Positions 54,353 to 63,738 of a stretch of DNA of 64,000 bases are shown here, piece after piece. Origin of the DNA: Methylobacterium sp. W2. GTDB taxonomy: Bacteria; Pseudomonadota; Alphaproteobacteria; Rhizobiales; Beijerinckiaceae. The notes beneath the pieces are model-generated. The model saw only the letters and a list, made by a program, of their open reading frames with translations. It searched no databases and was not told the DNA's origin. The stretch lies in assembly GCF_020662345.1 (NCBI RefSeq), contig NZ_VMOA01000019.1, forward strand, positions 1 through 64,000. Direction: 5' to 3'. How positions within the stretch are numbered: the first letter of the stretch is position 1; the number at the start of each line of letters is the position of its first letter. Position numbers and translations under genes: made by a program.

Positions 54353-55363
54353 CTAGAGCTTCGCGGCCAGCTGGGCGATGAGCCCCGGCACCGTCTCGCC
54401 ATCGGCGCGTGCCGCAAAGCTCAAGGCCATCCGGTGTTTGAGCACGGGCTCCGCCAGCGCCTTCACGTCAGCCACCGAGGGTGCGACACGGCCTTCGATC
54501 AAGGCGCGAGCGCGCACGGCCAGTGTCAGCGCCTGACTGGCGCGCGGCCCCGGGCCCCACAGAAGCTTGCCCTTCAGGGAGGGATCCCCTCCCTCCGGAC
54601 GGGCCGAGCGGACGAGGTCGAGGATCGCATCGACCACCGCATCGCCCACGGGCAGACGGCGCACGAGGCGCTGCGCCGTGAGAAGCGCCTCCGTGGACAT
54701 CACCGCCTGCGGGCTATGGTCTCCGACGCCCGTGGTCTCGATGAGGATCCGGCGTTCGGCGGCGCGGTCGGGATAGCCGACATCGATCTCGAGCAGGAAA
54801 CGGTCGAGCTGCGCCTCGGGGAGCGGATAGGTGCCCTCCTGCTCGATGGGGTTCTGCGTCGCCAGCACGTGGAACGGGCGCGGCAGGTCGTGGCGCTCAC
54901 CGGCCACCGAGACGAAATTCTCCTGCATCGCCTGCAGCAACGCGGATTGGGTGCGTGGGCTGGCCCGGTTGATCTCGTCGGCCATCAGCAATTGCGTGAA
55001 GACCGGGCCGCGCACGAAGCGGAAGGAGCGGCGGCGATCCTGGTCCTCGTCGAGGATCTCGGTACCGAGGATGTCGGAGGGCATCAGGTCGGGGGTGAAC
55101 TGCACGCGCCGGGCGTCGAGCCCGAGCACGGTGCCGAGCGTCTCCACCAGCTTGGTCTTGGCGAGGCCCGGCAGGCCGACGAGGAGGCCGTGGCCACCGG
55201 CCAGGATGGTGATGAGGGCGAGGTCGACCACCTTCTCCTGGCCGAAGATGACCTTGTGAATGGCGTCACGGGCCTGTCCCACCTGACCGAGACACGCCTC
55301 CGCTGTGGCGACGATGCCGTCGTCGAGGGAGGTGGCCGGGGCCGATGTGGAGCCTGAAGTCAT
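54353..55363 (-). CDS. MoxR-family AAA+ ATPase
   Basis: 336-residue AAA+ chaperone-like ATPase. Seen: IFGQEKVVDLALITILAGGH, Walker A GLPGLAKTK about residue 68, Walker B LLMADEINRASPRTQ about 130, sensor 1 ATQNPIEQEGTYPLPEAQLD, and a C-terminal lid with GPGPRASQAL. ATG at 55363 is chosen because the 19 open codons before it lack family residues. First gene of a minus-strand operon moxR-DUF58-BatA/DUF4159; MoxR members assist insertion of metal cofactors or assembly of envelope complexes, but its own target is unknown. Confidence 0.93.
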   Translation of the reverse strand: MTSGSTSAPATSLDDGIVATAEACLGQVGQARDAIHKVIFGQEKVVDLALITILAGGHGLLVGLPGLAKTKLVETLGTVLGLDARRVQFTPDLMPSDILGTEILDEDQDRRRSFRFVRGPVFTQLLMADEINRASPRTQSALLQAMQENFVSVAGERHDLPRPFHVLATQNPIEQEGTYPLPEAQLDRFLLEIDVGYPDRAAERRILIETTGVGDHSPQAVMSTEALLTAQRLVRRLPVGDAVVDAILDLVRSARPEGGDPSLKGKLLWGPGPRASQALTLAVRARALIEGRVAPSVADVKALAEPVLKHRMALSFAARADGETVPGLIAQLAAKL

Positions 55364-55541
55364 GCGTTCGATCCCGGTTTGCCGCTTCGCCGATAGACCG
55401 GACCAGAGCAGCACATGCATCTAGCCTGACGGCCACTTTGGGACTGAGTGTGGCGTTCTTTTCGAGACGCTGGCAAGGTCGACGCGACGACGCAGGTGTT
55501 TTGCCGGTTCGTGAGCGCTCTCGCCAGCAGCGTGCAAGCGA

Positions 55542-56549
55542 TCAGAAGTGGCTGAACGACCGTGTCGTGAAGGCATGTTCGCTGCCGTCCGGCCGACGGA
55601 AGACGGGCGCTCGATCGCCGGCCACGACCGTCCCTATCCGTGCGATCGGAATGCCGACGGCAAGGCTCTCGGCGATGAAGCCATCGACGTAGTTCGGCGC
55701 CACGGCACAGAGGATCTCATAATCGTCGCCCCCGGTGACGATGGTGCGGATCAGCCCCGGATCGAGAGCGAGCGCGGCCCGTGCGGAATCGGACAGCGGT
55801 ACGTCGGAGAGGATAATCTCGGCGCTACGGCCACCGCCCGCCAGCATCTTCGTTAGATCGCCGACCAGTCCATCGGACACGTCCATCGCAGCCCGTGCAT
55901 GGCGGCGTAGGATCGGCGCGAGGGAAACGCGCGGCCTGGGGTGGTGGTAGCGATCGATGAGAACGCCGCGCGCTGCCGATCCGAGGTGGTCGCCCCATTT
56001 CGGCTGGGAGCCGTCGAGGAGCGGTAAACCGAGGGCCGCGTCGCCGATCGTACCGCTGACGCAGAGGATATCGCCGATCTCGGCCGTCATCCGCCGGACC
56101 ATACCGCCGTGCGGCACCTCGCCGAAAGCCGTCACGCCGATGAGGGCGGGACCGGCCGAGCGGACGGTATCGCCTCCGAGAAGTGGGCAGCCGAACGCCG
56201 TCGCCGCCTCACTGAGGCCATTGGCAAATCCGGCGAGCCAGGCTTCGGTCCAGTCGTCGGGCAAGGCGAGAGTCAGCAGGAACCCGCGCGGTATCGCCCC
56301 CTTCGCCGCGATGTCGGACAGGTTCACCCCGAGCGCCTTGCGCGCGATGGAGGCAGGGGGATCATCGGGCAGGTAGTGGACGCCTTCAACGATCGCGTCG
56401 GCGGTCAGGACGAGATCGCAGCCGGGACTCGGCCTCAGCGTGGCGGCATCGTCCCGCAACCCATCCGCGCCATACCCCGCCAACGGCGCGAAGTAGCGCG
56501 CGATCAGCCCGTCCTCCGTCGGGCGGGCGGCGGGGGGATTGGTCTTCAA
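55542..56549 (-). CDS. thiL: Thiamine-phosphate kinase
   Basis: Phosphorylates thiamine monophosphate to the active diphosphate. 335 residues of the PurM/AIR-synthase-like fold: GYGADGLRDDAATL, LTADAIVEGVHY with the metal-binding Asp, KALGVNLSDIAAKGAIP, GGDTVRSAGP, AMDVSDGLVGDL and a GGDDYEILCAV near the C-terminus. Its ATG (56549) overlaps the nusB stop by 4 bases, so it is the last gene of the cluster that begins with nrdR. Confidence 0.95.
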   Translation of the reverse strand: MKTNPPAARPTEDGLIARYFAPLAGYGADGLRDDAATLRPSPGCDLVLTADAIVEGVHYLPDDPPASIARKALGVNLSDIAAKGAIPRGFLLTLALPDDWTEAWLAGFANGLSEAATAFGCPLLGGDTVRSAGPALIGVTAFGEVPHGGMVRRMTAEIGDILCVSGTIGDAALGLPLLDGSQPKWGDHLGSAARGVLIDRYHHPRPRVSLAPILRRHARAAMDVSDGLVGDLTKMLAGGGRSAEIILSDVPLSDSARAALALDPGLIRTIVTGGDDYEILCAVAPNYVDGFIAESLAVGIPIARIGTVVAGDRAPVFRRPDGSEHAFTTRSFSHF

Positions 56550-57025
56550 GCGCGCCCGGAACCAGGAAGCCCAGCGAATTCCGAACCCCGAACCTCGCGG
56601 GCGACCTTGTCGAGGACGGCATTGACCATGCCTGGCTCATCGCCGGCATAGAAGCTGTGAGCCACGTCGACATATTCCGAGATCGCGGCACGTGCCGGCA
56701 CGTCCTTGCGGAACATGAGCTCGTAGGCTCCGGCACGCAGAATGGCGCGCAAGACCGCCTCGATGCGTTTCAGAGGCCAGCCGCTGGACAGGGCCTTGTC
56801 CAATTGAGGATCGATGGCGCGTTGCTCCTCGACCACGCCGCGCAGAAGATCGCGGAAGAAAGCGATTTCAGCAGGCGGCTGCTCGACACCATCGATGTCA
56901 CGGCCGATCCAGTAGGCCTCGAACTCGGCGAGCGCTTCGATGACGCCCTTGTCGGAAATTTCCATCTCGTAGAGCGCCTGCACAACGGTGAGGCGTGCGC
57001 CGCTGCGCTCGATCGTCTTGGCCAT
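56546..57025 (-). CDS. nusB: Transcription antitermination factor NusB
   Basis: RNA-binding helical protein of the rRNA antitermination complex (with NusE, NusA and NusG). 159 residues: ARLTVVQALYEMEISDKG at the start, the mid region DPQLDKALSSGWPLKRIEAV, and LRAGAYELMFRKDVPARAAISEYV as the conserved C-terminal helices, which also contain the NusE contact. It lies 7 bases after ribH and overlaps thiL: translation of three genes is coupled. Confidence 0.95.
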   Translation of the reverse strand: MAKTIERSGARLTVVQALYEMEISDKGVIEALAEFEAYWIGRDIDGVEQPPAEIAFFRDLLRGVVEEQRAIDPQLDKALSSGWPLKRIEAVLRAILRAGAYELMFRKDVPARAAISEYVDVAHSFYAGDEPGMVNAVLDKVAREVRGSEFAGLPGSGRA

Positions 57026-57032
57026 GAGATTC

Positions 57033-57542
57033 TCAATCCTCTCCCACCGGAGCGGCAGCCGCGGCGCGTTTCAGCGACAAGACGGCCAGGGCCGCCTCCG
57101 CGGCGCCTGCTCCCTTGTTGAGGTCGGAGACGCGGGCTCGGGCGAGCGCCTGCTCCATGGTTTCCACCGTCAGGATGCCGTTGCCGAGGGGCAGACGCCC
57201 GGTCACCGACAGGTCCATAAGGGCTCGCGCGCTCTCGGTTGCCACGATGTCGTAATGGCCGGTCTCGCCACGAATGACGCAGCCCAGCGCAACGGCGGCG
57301 TCGTAGGGCTGCCCCGCACGAGCTGCCTCTTCCACCAGAATAGCAATGGCGGCGGGGATCTCGAGAGCACCCGGTACCGTCACGACGACGCCCTCGGCTT
57401 CCGCCTCGTCGAGCGCTCCCTGTGCGCCGGCGAGGAGTTCATCTGAGATGTCGTCGTAATAGCGCGCTTCCACCACGAGGACGCGCGCGCCCTTCACGTT
57501 CGTAGGCGGTGCCGGGCGGGCGGCGGGTGAGGGCGAAACCAT
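57033..57542 (-). CDS. ribH: 6,7-dimethyl-8-ribityllumazine synthase
   Basis: Makes lumazine from the ribityl pyrimidine and dihydroxybutanone phosphate, the penultimate riboflavin step; assembles into 60-mer or decamer shells. 169 residues: [57 protein letters not shown] with the catalytic His, [19 protein letters not shown]. It starts at the ATG at 57542 and is 209 bases after ribE, a larger gap than elsewhere in the cluster; I found no FMN riboswitch there. Confidence 0.95.
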   Translation of the reverse strand: MVSPSPAARPAPPTNVKGARVLVVEARYYDDISDELLAGAQGALDEAEAEGVVVTVPGALEIPAAIAILVEEAARAGQPYDAAVALGCVIRGETGHYDIVATESARALMDLSVTGRLPLGNGILTVETMEQALARARVSDLNKGAGAAEAALAVLSLKRAAAAAPVGED

Positions 57543-57751
57543 CGTGGGCCTTGTCTGTAGTAGCGGAGGGCGACATCGGCACGGACGTGACGAGTGAGCC
57601 TTGAGCGCGGATCGTCGGCGTCGCCACCCAGTATGACCGGGTTGGCCCGGTTCGAAATCTTTTGACCGGTCGCATCAGAGAGGTGGGTCGGCGACCTATC
57701 GTTCGGTGGGCGAGCGATAGACCGAAGGGTGCCGTATCACAAGACAGCGCG

Positions 57752-58387
57752 TCAGGAGCCGCGGCTCTCGGACAGGCGGGCCGCGTAACGGGCGATCAGG
57801 TCGACCTCGATATTGAGCCGGTCACCGGTTCGGCGCTCGCCCCAGGTTGTCACTGCCAGAGTGTGGGGGATGAGCAGGACCGAGAAGAGGTCGCCATCGA
57901 CGGAATTGACCGTGAGCGATGTGCCGTCGAGGCAAACCGACCCCTTCTCGGCGATGAAACGCGATACGGATGACGGCGCACGCAGGAGGAAACGGTCGCT
58001 CGGCGCCCATTGCGGATCGCTGGTCCCACCCGTCACGCTCTCGCGCACGACGATCTCGGCGACGCCGTCCACATGCCCGGTGACGAGATGGCCGCCGAGT
58101 TCATCGCCGATCTTCAGTGAGCGTTCCAGATTAAGCCGCGTGCCGATGGCCCAGGAGCCCACGGTGGTCCGCGCAAGGGTCTCAGCCGCGGCGTCGACGG
58201 AGAAGATGCAGCCCTCGGCCTCAGGCTCTATTGCTACGGCCGTCAGGCAGGGTCCGGAACAAGCGATGGATGCACCGAGCGCGATGGTCGCGGGATCGTA
58301 GGAACACCGGATGCGAATGCGGTGCAGACGCTCATCCCCCTCGACACTGAGGACCGATCCTACATCGCTGACCAGGCCGGTGAACAT
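57752..58387 (-). CDS. ribE: Riboflavin synthase alpha subunit
   Basis: Dismutates two lumazines to riboflavin plus the ribityl pyrimidine. 211 residues with the two repeated lumazine-binding barrels: MFTGLVSDVGSVLSVEGDER, GASIACSGPCLTAV, SVDAAAETLARTT; then LGGHLVTGHVDGVAEIV and KGSVCLDGTSLTVNSVDGD. It directly follows ribD on the minus strand: stop of ribD at 58388 and start codon at 58387, with no gap. Confidence 0.95.
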   Translation of the reverse strand: MFTGLVSDVGSVLSVEGDERLHRIRIRCSYDPATIALGASIACSGPCLTAVAIEPEAEGCIFSVDAAAETLARTTVGSWAIGTRLNLERSLKIGDELGGHLVTGHVDGVAEIVVRESVTGGTSDPQWAPSDRFLLRAPSSVSRFIAEKGSVCLDGTSLTVNSVDGDLFSVLLIPHTLAVTTWGERRTGDRLNIEVDLIARYAARLSESRGS

Positions 58388-59518
58388 CTAGACACTCCGT
58401 TCGTAGGTAACAGACTGGTCGGGTCCGAATGCACGGGTTTCGGTAACATCGAAACCTGACTCACGCAGGCGGGTCCTTAACGCCTCGCCGACGGCCGGGA
58501 GGCCTTTTCCGCCAATGGCACGAGGACCGGTGACGAGGGTACAGACGTCCACCAAGTCGGCAGCCGCCAGGGAATCGGCAAGGCGGGGACCGCCTTCGCA
58601 GCAGATCCGTGTCAGTCCGTGCTCGGCCAGACGCGCGAGCGCGGCGGACAGATCAATTCGACCATGTGAGCAGGCTGAGACCTGAACCGTCTCGACGCCG
58701 AAGGATGCCAGCATTCGCTTGGCATGGATCGGGGCCGACCGTGTCGTCACCACCAGAGTCGGGATGTCGCGGGCGCTTCGCACAAGGTGAGAGGCCGGCG
58801 ACAGCCGAAGGGTCGAATCGAGGACGATGCGCAGCGGCGATCGTTGCGACATGCCGGGCAGCCGCACCGTTAGTGACGGGTCATCCGCTCGTGCAGTTCC
58901 AATCCCCACGAGAATCGCATCGGCATGGGCGCGCCAGAGATGAACCGCGCCGTCGGCAAGAGGGCCGGTGATGCGCAGGCGCTCATCCGGCGCGCCGGCC
59001 GCGAAACCGTCGAGAGTGCGGGCGAGCTTGAGGTGCAGGCTAGGGCGCCCCTTCGTGACGCGGGTGACGTGGCCGCGATGATCCCTTGCGGCCTCGTCGC
59101 GGAGCACATCCTGCGTCACGGTGATGCCGGCCTCAGCGAGGCGTGCATGGCCCCTGCCCGCCACTCGGGAATCCGGATCCTCGATTGCCGTGACGACGCG
59201 GGTGATCCCCGAAGCAATGATGGCGTCGACGCAAGGAGGGGTGGCCCCATGATGCGAGCAGGGCTCGAGCGTGACGTAGAGCGTCGCCCCGCGCGCGCCC
59301 TCGCCGGCCATGGCGAGAGCGAGAGGCTCGGCATGCGGGCGCCCCCCTTGAGCCGTCACGCCCTGCCCAATGATGCGCTCCCTGCCCTTCTCACCCGCGA
59401 CCACTACCGCGCCAACGGACGGATTGGGCCAAGTCCGCCCGAGATTGCGCCTGCCGATCGCCAGGGCGAGGCGCATGAAACGACGGTCCAGGGCGGCGCT
59501 GGTCTCAGTGACAGTCAT
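58388..59518 (-). CDS. ribD: Bifunctional deaminase/reductase RibD
   Basis: Two early riboflavin steps in one chain: a zinc deaminase of the pyrimidine and an NADPH reductase of its ribosyl side chain. 376 residues. Deaminase half: [20 protein letters not shown] and [18 protein letters not shown] with the zinc His/Cys ligands; reductase half from about 155: [36 protein letters not shown], and a C-terminal domain. It overlaps nrdR by 4 bases. Confidence 0.95.
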   Translation of the reverse strand: MTVTETSAALDRRFMRLALAIGRRNLGRTWPNPSVGAVVVAGEKGRERIIGQGVTAQGGRPHAEPLALAMAGEGARGATLYVTLEPCSHHGATPPCVDAIIASGITRVVTAIEDPDSRVAGRGHARLAEAGITVTQDVLRDEAARDHRGHVTRVTKGRPSLHLKLARTLDGFAAGAPDERLRITGPLADGAVHLWRAHADAILVGIGTARADDPSLTVRLPGMSQRSPLRIVLDSTLRLSPASHLVRSARDIPTLVVTTRSAPIHAKRMLASFGVETVQVSACSHGRIDLSAALARLAEHGLTRICCEGGPRLADSLAAADLVDVCTLVTGPRAIGGKGLPAVGEALRTRLRESGFDVTETRAFGPDQSVTYERSV

Positions 59519-60087
59519 GACCGCACCCGCGTTGCGCGCTTCGTCGGAGGTTTGGCCGGTGGGCCAGCGCTCGGCAAGACTTCACCAAACGAGGCTTCAT
59601 CGCCTGCTCCATCATCCTGCCGCGGGGCCATGCCGGAGGGCTCCCCAAGGGTGCCGAGTAGCGCCTTGAAATCGCTGGCCTCGCGAAAGTTCTTGTAGAC
59701 CGATGCGAAGCGGACATAGGCCACGTCGTCGAGACCCTTGAGACCCTCCATCACCAGTTCGCCGATCGCCTCGCTGGCGATCTCAGCCTCGCCTCCGCTT
59801 TCCAGCTGCCGGGTGATGCCACTGACCAGACGCTCGATCCGTTCGGGGTCGACTGGCCGTTTGCGCAGGGCGACGCCGATGGAGCGCTGAAGCTTGTCGC
59901 GATCGAACGGCACGCGTTTGCCCGAGCGCTTGAGCACCGTAAGTTCCCGCAACTGAACCCGCTCGAAGGTCGTGAAGCGGCCACCGCAATCCGGGCAGAC
60001 GCGACGGCGCCGGATCGCGGCAGAATCGTCGCTGGGGCGCGAATCCTTCACCTGGGTATCGGGACCGCCGCAATAGGGACACCGCAT
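59515..60087 (-). CDS. nrdR: Transcriptional repressor NrdR
   Basis: Zinc-ribbon/ATP-cone repressor of ribonucleotide reductase genes. 190 residues: zinc ribbon [19 protein letters not shown] and [19 protein letters not shown] with four Cys, then the ATP-cone ([20 protein letters not shown]) and a Pro/Lys-rich tail. MRCPYC fixes the start at 60087. First gene after glyA's terminator and likely the first of the rib-nusB-thiL transcript. Confidence 0.96.
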   Translation of the reverse strand: MRCPYCGGPDTQVKDSRPSDDSAAIRRRRVCPDCGGRFTTFERVQLRELTVLKRSGKRVPFDRDKLQRSIGVALRKRPVDPERIERLVSGITRQLESGGEAEIASEAIGELVMEGLKGLDDVAYVRFASVYKNFREASDFKALLGTLGEPSGMAPRQDDGAGDEASFGEVLPSAGPPAKPPTKRATRVRS

Positions 60088-60123
60088 CGGGCGGATACCT
60101 GCTTGATTGGTGAGAAAACGAGA

Positions 60124-60153
60124 ACGGCCGCGGATATGGGGATCCGCGGCCGT
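60124..60153 (-). terminator. Terminator between glyA and nrdR
   Basis: Perfect 12-bp stem ACGGCCGCGGAT / ATCCGCGGCCGT with a 6-base loop; on the minus strand it is followed by TCTCGTTTTCTC, a T-rich tail. It ends the glyA message 45-70 bases after its stop. Confidence 0.7.
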
Positions 60154-60197
60154 CTCTATCATGTCGGTGACGGCGGGTGCACCCGCCGTCGAACGTC

Positions 60198-61502
60198 TCA
60201 GCCGTAGATCGGGAAACGGTGGGTCAGGGCGTGGACCTTGTCCTTAACCGCCGCCTCGATGGCCGGATCGCCGGCATCGCCCTTGGCCACCAGACCATCG
60301 AGCACTTCCACGATGAAGCCACCGATCTGCTTGAACTCAGCGACGCCGAAGCCGCGCGAGGTGCCGGCCGGTGTGCCGAGGCGAATGCCCGAGGTGATGG
60401 TAGGCTTCTGCGGGTCGAACGGGACGCCGTTCTTGTTGCAGGTGATGTCGGCGCGGCTGAGTGCCGCCTCCGCCGCCTTGCCGGTCAGGCCCTTTTTCTG
60501 CAGGTCGACGAGCATCAGGTGGTTGTCGGTCCCGCCCGAGGTGATGTCGTAGCCGCCGGTGATCAGGGTATCGGCCAGCGCCTTCGCGTTCTCGATGACC
60601 TGCTTGGCGTAGATCTTGAACTCAGGCTTCAGAGCCTCGCCAAAGGCCACGGCCTTGCCGGCAATAACGTGCATCAGCGGACCGCCCTGAAGGCCGGGGA
60701 AGATCGCCGAGTTGAACTTCTTGGCGAGAGCCTCGTCGTTCGTCAGGATCATGCCGCCACGCGGACCGCGCAGGGTCTTGTGGGTCGTGGTGGTGGCGAC
60801 ATGCGCATGCGGGAACGGCGACGGGTGGACACCGGCCGCGACGAGGCCCGCGAAATGGGCCATGTCGACGAAGAAGTAGGCGCCAACTGCGTCAGCGATC
60901 TCGCGGAACTTCGCGAAATCCCAATGACGCGGATAACCCGAGCCGCCGGCAATGATGACCTTGGGCTTGTGTTCGTGGGCCAAAGCCTCGACCTGCTCCA
61001 TGTCGATGCGCTGGTCGTCCCGGCGCACAGTGTAGGAGATCGGCTTGAACCACTTGCCCGAGACATTCGGGGGAGCACCGTGAGTGAGGTGGCCGCCGGC
61101 GGCGAGATCGAGGCCGAGGAAGGTATCGCCGGGCTGCATGAGGGCCATGAACACGCCCTGGTTCGCCTGGCTGCCCGAATTGGGCTGCACATTGGCGAAG
61201 CCGCAATCGAACAGCCGCTTGGCACGCTCGATGGCGAGGTTCTCGGCGATGTCGACGAACTGACAGCCACCATAGTAGCGACGGCCGGGATAGCCCTCGG
61301 CGTACTTGTTCGTGAGCACCGAACCCTGTGCTTCCAGCACCGCCCGGGAGACGATGTTCTCGGAGGCGATCAGCTCGATCTCGTGCTGCTGCCGTCCTAG
61401 CTCCTGGCTGACGGCCTTGGCCACTTCCGGATCGGCGTCGGCCAGGGACGCGTTGAAGAAGGAATTCGAGAAGTGCTTGTCGGCAGCGGTACCGGCGCTC
61501 AT
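60198..61502 (-). CDS. glyA: Serine hydroxymethyltransferase
   Basis: PLP enzyme that interconverts serine and glycine while charging tetrahydrofolate; in methylotrophs of the serine cycle it is also the entry point of C1 units. 434 residues: [51 protein letters not shown], and the PLP-lysine motif [16 protein letters not shown]. Start at the ATG at 61502. The rib cluster is downstream. Confidence 0.97.
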   Translation of the reverse strand: MSAGTAADKHFSNSFFNASLADADPEVAKAVSQELGRQQHEIELIASENIVSRAVLEAQGSVLTNKYAEGYPGRRYYGGCQFVDIAENLAIERAKRLFDCGFANVQPNSGSQANQGVFMALMQPGDTFLGLDLAAGGHLTHGAPPNVSGKWFKPISYTVRRDDQRIDMEQVEALAHEHKPKVIIAGGSGYPRHWDFAKFREIADAVGAYFFVDMAHFAGLVAAGVHPSPFPHAHVATTTTHKTLRGPRGGMILTNDEALAKKFNSAIFPGLQGGPLMHVIAGKAVAFGEALKPEFKIYAKQVIENAKALADTLITGGYDITSGGTDNHLMLVDLQKKGLTGKAAEAALSRADITCNKNGVPFDPQKPTITSGIRLGTPAGTSRGFGVAEFKQIGGFIVEVLDGLVAKGDAGDPAIEAAVKDKVHALTHRFPIYG

Positions 61503-61867
61503 GGGTAGCCTCGATTGTTTAACGGGCGAAGGCGTCCGTTATCCGCTGGCGTAAGGCGGGCGGACGCTCGATGGGCAATTTACTACACGTGCGACGGGAT
61601 CAGGCCAAGCGCAGCTAATTTGCCGTGGCCGTCGAAAAAATTTGAACTTCTGCCTCGTGCGCATCGGCTGCGTGACATCGTATGACCGCGCTCCCTCCGT
61701 TTTGAGACCGCAAGCAGCCTTGCCAGCATCGGGACATATCGTGAACATAACCAGGAGTTGCAATCCAGAGCGATGCACACGGATCGTTCTAGCTCGCCCT
61801 CGTATCCCTGGGGTCCAGTGTCGCGGTCGCCGATTTTGCCGCGACGGAACGTTCGAAGGATCAGCCC
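61503..61867. other. Divergent promoter region of glyA and the 150-residue protein gene
   Basis: 365 bases without a gene. An AT-rich stretch with AAAAAATTTGAAC lies near 61635-61650. I looked for a riboswitch fold (THF, glycine, SAM-II type) and found no recognisable conserved core. Confidence 0.4.
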
Positions 61868-62320
61868 ATGTCACTATCAGCATTCGTTCTGGCCACGCGC
61901 CCCCTCGAGACGATCGGTCAGTGGCAGGCCGCCATCGATGCACTCGGCTTCAAGCTGACCCTGGAGGGTGAGCCGCACGAGCGCATCGATGCCCTGTTCG
62001 GCCATTTGCCGGCCATCTGGGAAGGACGCGAAGGTGGTTTCGAGTGCATGCCTGGTGACGAAGTGGCCATCGAAGAGTTCGTCGAAGACAGCGAGGAGCT
62101 GGGCTCGGGCGGTCCGTGGACGCAGATCCTCGAGTTTTCGTATGTCGGCACCGCAAACATCGCCGGCGTCGCGATCGCGGGTGCCGTTTACGCTCACGCA
62201 ACCGGCGGGTTCTTCTGGGAGGGTGAGGCGGGTGAGCGCGTCGATGCCGCGGAGGCCGTGGCGTACGTGCGAAGGATAGAGGCGGACATCCGCACGGCGT
62301 TGGCCAGCGAGAGCGCCTGA
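61868..62320 (+). CDS. Hypothetical protein, 150 residues
   Basis: Acidic, soluble protein: MSLSAFVLATRPLETIGQW, then a mixed alpha/beta middle (LGFKLTLEGEPHERIDALFG, GFECMPGDEVAIEEFVEDS) and a hydrophobic segment (ANIAGVAIAGAVYAHATGG) followed by an amphipathic C-terminal helix. No catalytic motif, signal peptide or clear TM helix. Start ATG at 61868 with AGGA 8 bases upstream. I do not recognise the family. It is divergent from glyA and ends at a terminator shared with the convergent L,D-transpeptidase gene. Confidence 0.65.
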   Translation: MSLSAFVLATRPLETIGQWQAAIDALGFKLTLEGEPHERIDALFGHLPAIWEGREGGFECMPGDEVAIEEFVEDSEELGSGGPWTQILEFSYVGTANIAGVAIAGAVYAHATGGFFWEGEAGERVDAAEAVAYVRRIEADIRTALASESA

Positions 62321-62362
62321 CCGTGTGATTCTCGGCAGATACGCGTTGGAGGGAGCCGATAT

Positions 62363-62400
62363 ACGAAAACGGCAAGCGCAGATGCGCCCGCCGTTTTCGT
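62363..62400. terminator. Bidirectional terminator between convergent genes
   Basis: Perfect 11-bp stem ACGAAAACGGC (62363-62373) / GCCGTTTTCGT (62390-62400), enclosing a small hairpin GCGCA-GAT-GCGC. T-rich ends on both strands; the plus-strand gene stops at 62320 and the minus-strand gene at 62440. Confidence 0.8.
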
Positions 62401-62439
62401 TCACTTTGAACGCCGTCCCCGTTATCCGGAGCGGGACGC

Positions 62440-63738
62440 CTAGTTCTCTTCGTCTCCCGGCTCGAAGCTCGGCACTTGCTCGGCGCTGGCCACTGGGGTC
62501 GGGGCCGAGAGGGTCGAGGGCACGTTCACGCCATCGCGTTTGTAGATGTCGTCGCGGAACTGCACCGAGCCGTCCGGGGTCGCCCAGGCGGTGATGTAGG
62601 TCCAGTAAACCGGTACGGGAGTGCTGAGGGTCGCATCCACGCGCTTGCCGCTCTCGATGGCCTGCTCGACTTGGTCACGGCCCCAGCCGGGCGTGTCCTT
62701 GAGCAGCCAAGTTATGTACTCACGCACGTTTTGTACGCGGACGCAGCCCGAGGAGATGAAGCGGAAATCGTCGCCGTACACGCCCTTGGAGTTCGTGTCG
62801 TGCATGAACACGCCGTGCGGATTCGGGATGTTGATGCGCACGATGCCCATCGAGTTGAAGTCGGCGCCTGAATCCTGGCGGTAGCGGTAGCGCGTACCCT
62901 CGTCCGAATTCCAATTCACCGAGGCCGGCGAGATCTCCGTCTCACCGGTGAAGATGCGGATCTTGTTCTCGGTGAGATAGTTCGGGTCCTTCTGCATCTT
63001 GGGGATGAGGTCCTTCTTCACGATGGAAGCCGGAACCGTCCAGAAGGGGTTAAAATTGATCTGCGTCGCCTTGGTGTTCATGATCGGCGACTGACGGTCG
63101 ATCTTGCCGACGCCGGCGGCGTGCAGAGTGACGACCTGGCCGTTCTCCACCGTCTGGACCAGGGCGGCCGGAATGTTGGTGATGACGAAGCGGTTGCCGA
63201 GATTGCCCGAATACGAGCGCAGGCGGACGGCATTCACCTCCAGCTGCTTCAAGCGGATGTCCGCCGACACGTTCATGGCCTGCTGGGTGGCCGGGCTCAT
63301 GGACCCGGTCTGGCTCAGGCCATGCCGAGCCTGGAAACGCTTTACGCCGGCGGCGACATAGGAGTCGTACACGCTCGATCCGCCGGACGCGGAGTCGAGA
63401 TCGCCCGTCACCGCGAGACGCTGGCGCAAGGCCGCCACTGCAGGTCCCTTGCCGCCGATGCGCAGGCGGTCGGCGCCGGAGACCGGTCTCCAGCCGCCGC
63501 GCGCTACGATGTCCTTGTAGCGCTCGACCATTTGCTCAGTAGCCGCGAGCGTCTGCGGCGACAGGATCGGCGTCGAGGAACGTTGCACCTGCATGGTCGA
63601 GGGAGCCGCGTAATCCTGCGCCCATTCCGCCTGAGCGAAACCAGCCTGCTCCCGCGCCGAGGCGGTTTGGGCGAAGGCGGCGACACCGGCAAGGAGTGCG
63701 AGACCCAGTGAGCGGATGGGGTAAGCCTGTTTCAGCAT
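62440..63738 (-). CDS. L,D-transpeptidase with peptidoglycan-binding domain (YcbB/LdtD-like)
   Basis: Periplasmic enzyme that forms 3-3 cross-links in peptidoglycan. 432 residues: signal peptide (about 1-29, ends ASA), a helical linker, a peptidoglycan-binding module (GPAVAALRQRLAVTGD, VKRFQARHGLSQTGSMSPATQ, about 95-155), then the YkuD catalytic domain with HDTNSKGVYGDDFRF and SSGCVRVQNVREYITWLL, the catalytic Cys in SSGCVR. Larger than and clearly different from the enzyme at 13.9-14.7 kb. ATG at 63738 begins the signal peptide; twelve upstream codons are open. Confidence 0.94.
   Translation of the reverse strand: MLKQAYPIRSLGLALLAGVAAFAQTASAREQAGFAQAEWAQDYAAPSTMQVQRSSTPILSPQTLAATEQMVERYKDIVARGGWRPVSGADRLRIGGKGPAVAALRQRLAVTGDLDSASGGSSVYDSYVAAGVKRFQARHGLSQTGSMSPATQQAMNVSADIRLKQLEVNAVRLRSYSGNLGNRFVITNIPAALVQTVENGQVVTLHAAGVGKIDRQSPIMNTKATQINFNPFWTVPASIVKKDLIPKMQKDPNYLTENKIRIFTGETEISPASVNWNSDEGTRYRYRQDSGADFNSMGIVRINIPNPHGVFMHDTNSKGVYGDDFRFISSGCVRVQNVREYITWLLKDTPGWGRDQVEQAIESGKRVDATLSTPVPVYWTYITAWATPDGSVQFRDDIYKRDGVNVPSTLSAPTPVASAEQVPSFEPGDEEN

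Noticed and set aside
57640..57680. tRNA-like T-loop (GGTTCGAAATC)
   Set aside because: No matching acceptor or anticodon stem can be drawn around it; it is a chance match.
57543..57751. FMN riboswitch between ribE and ribH
   Set aside because: I looked for the conserved RFN core (AGGG...GGTGAAATTCC) and do not see it; only a small CTATCG/CGATAG hairpin is present.
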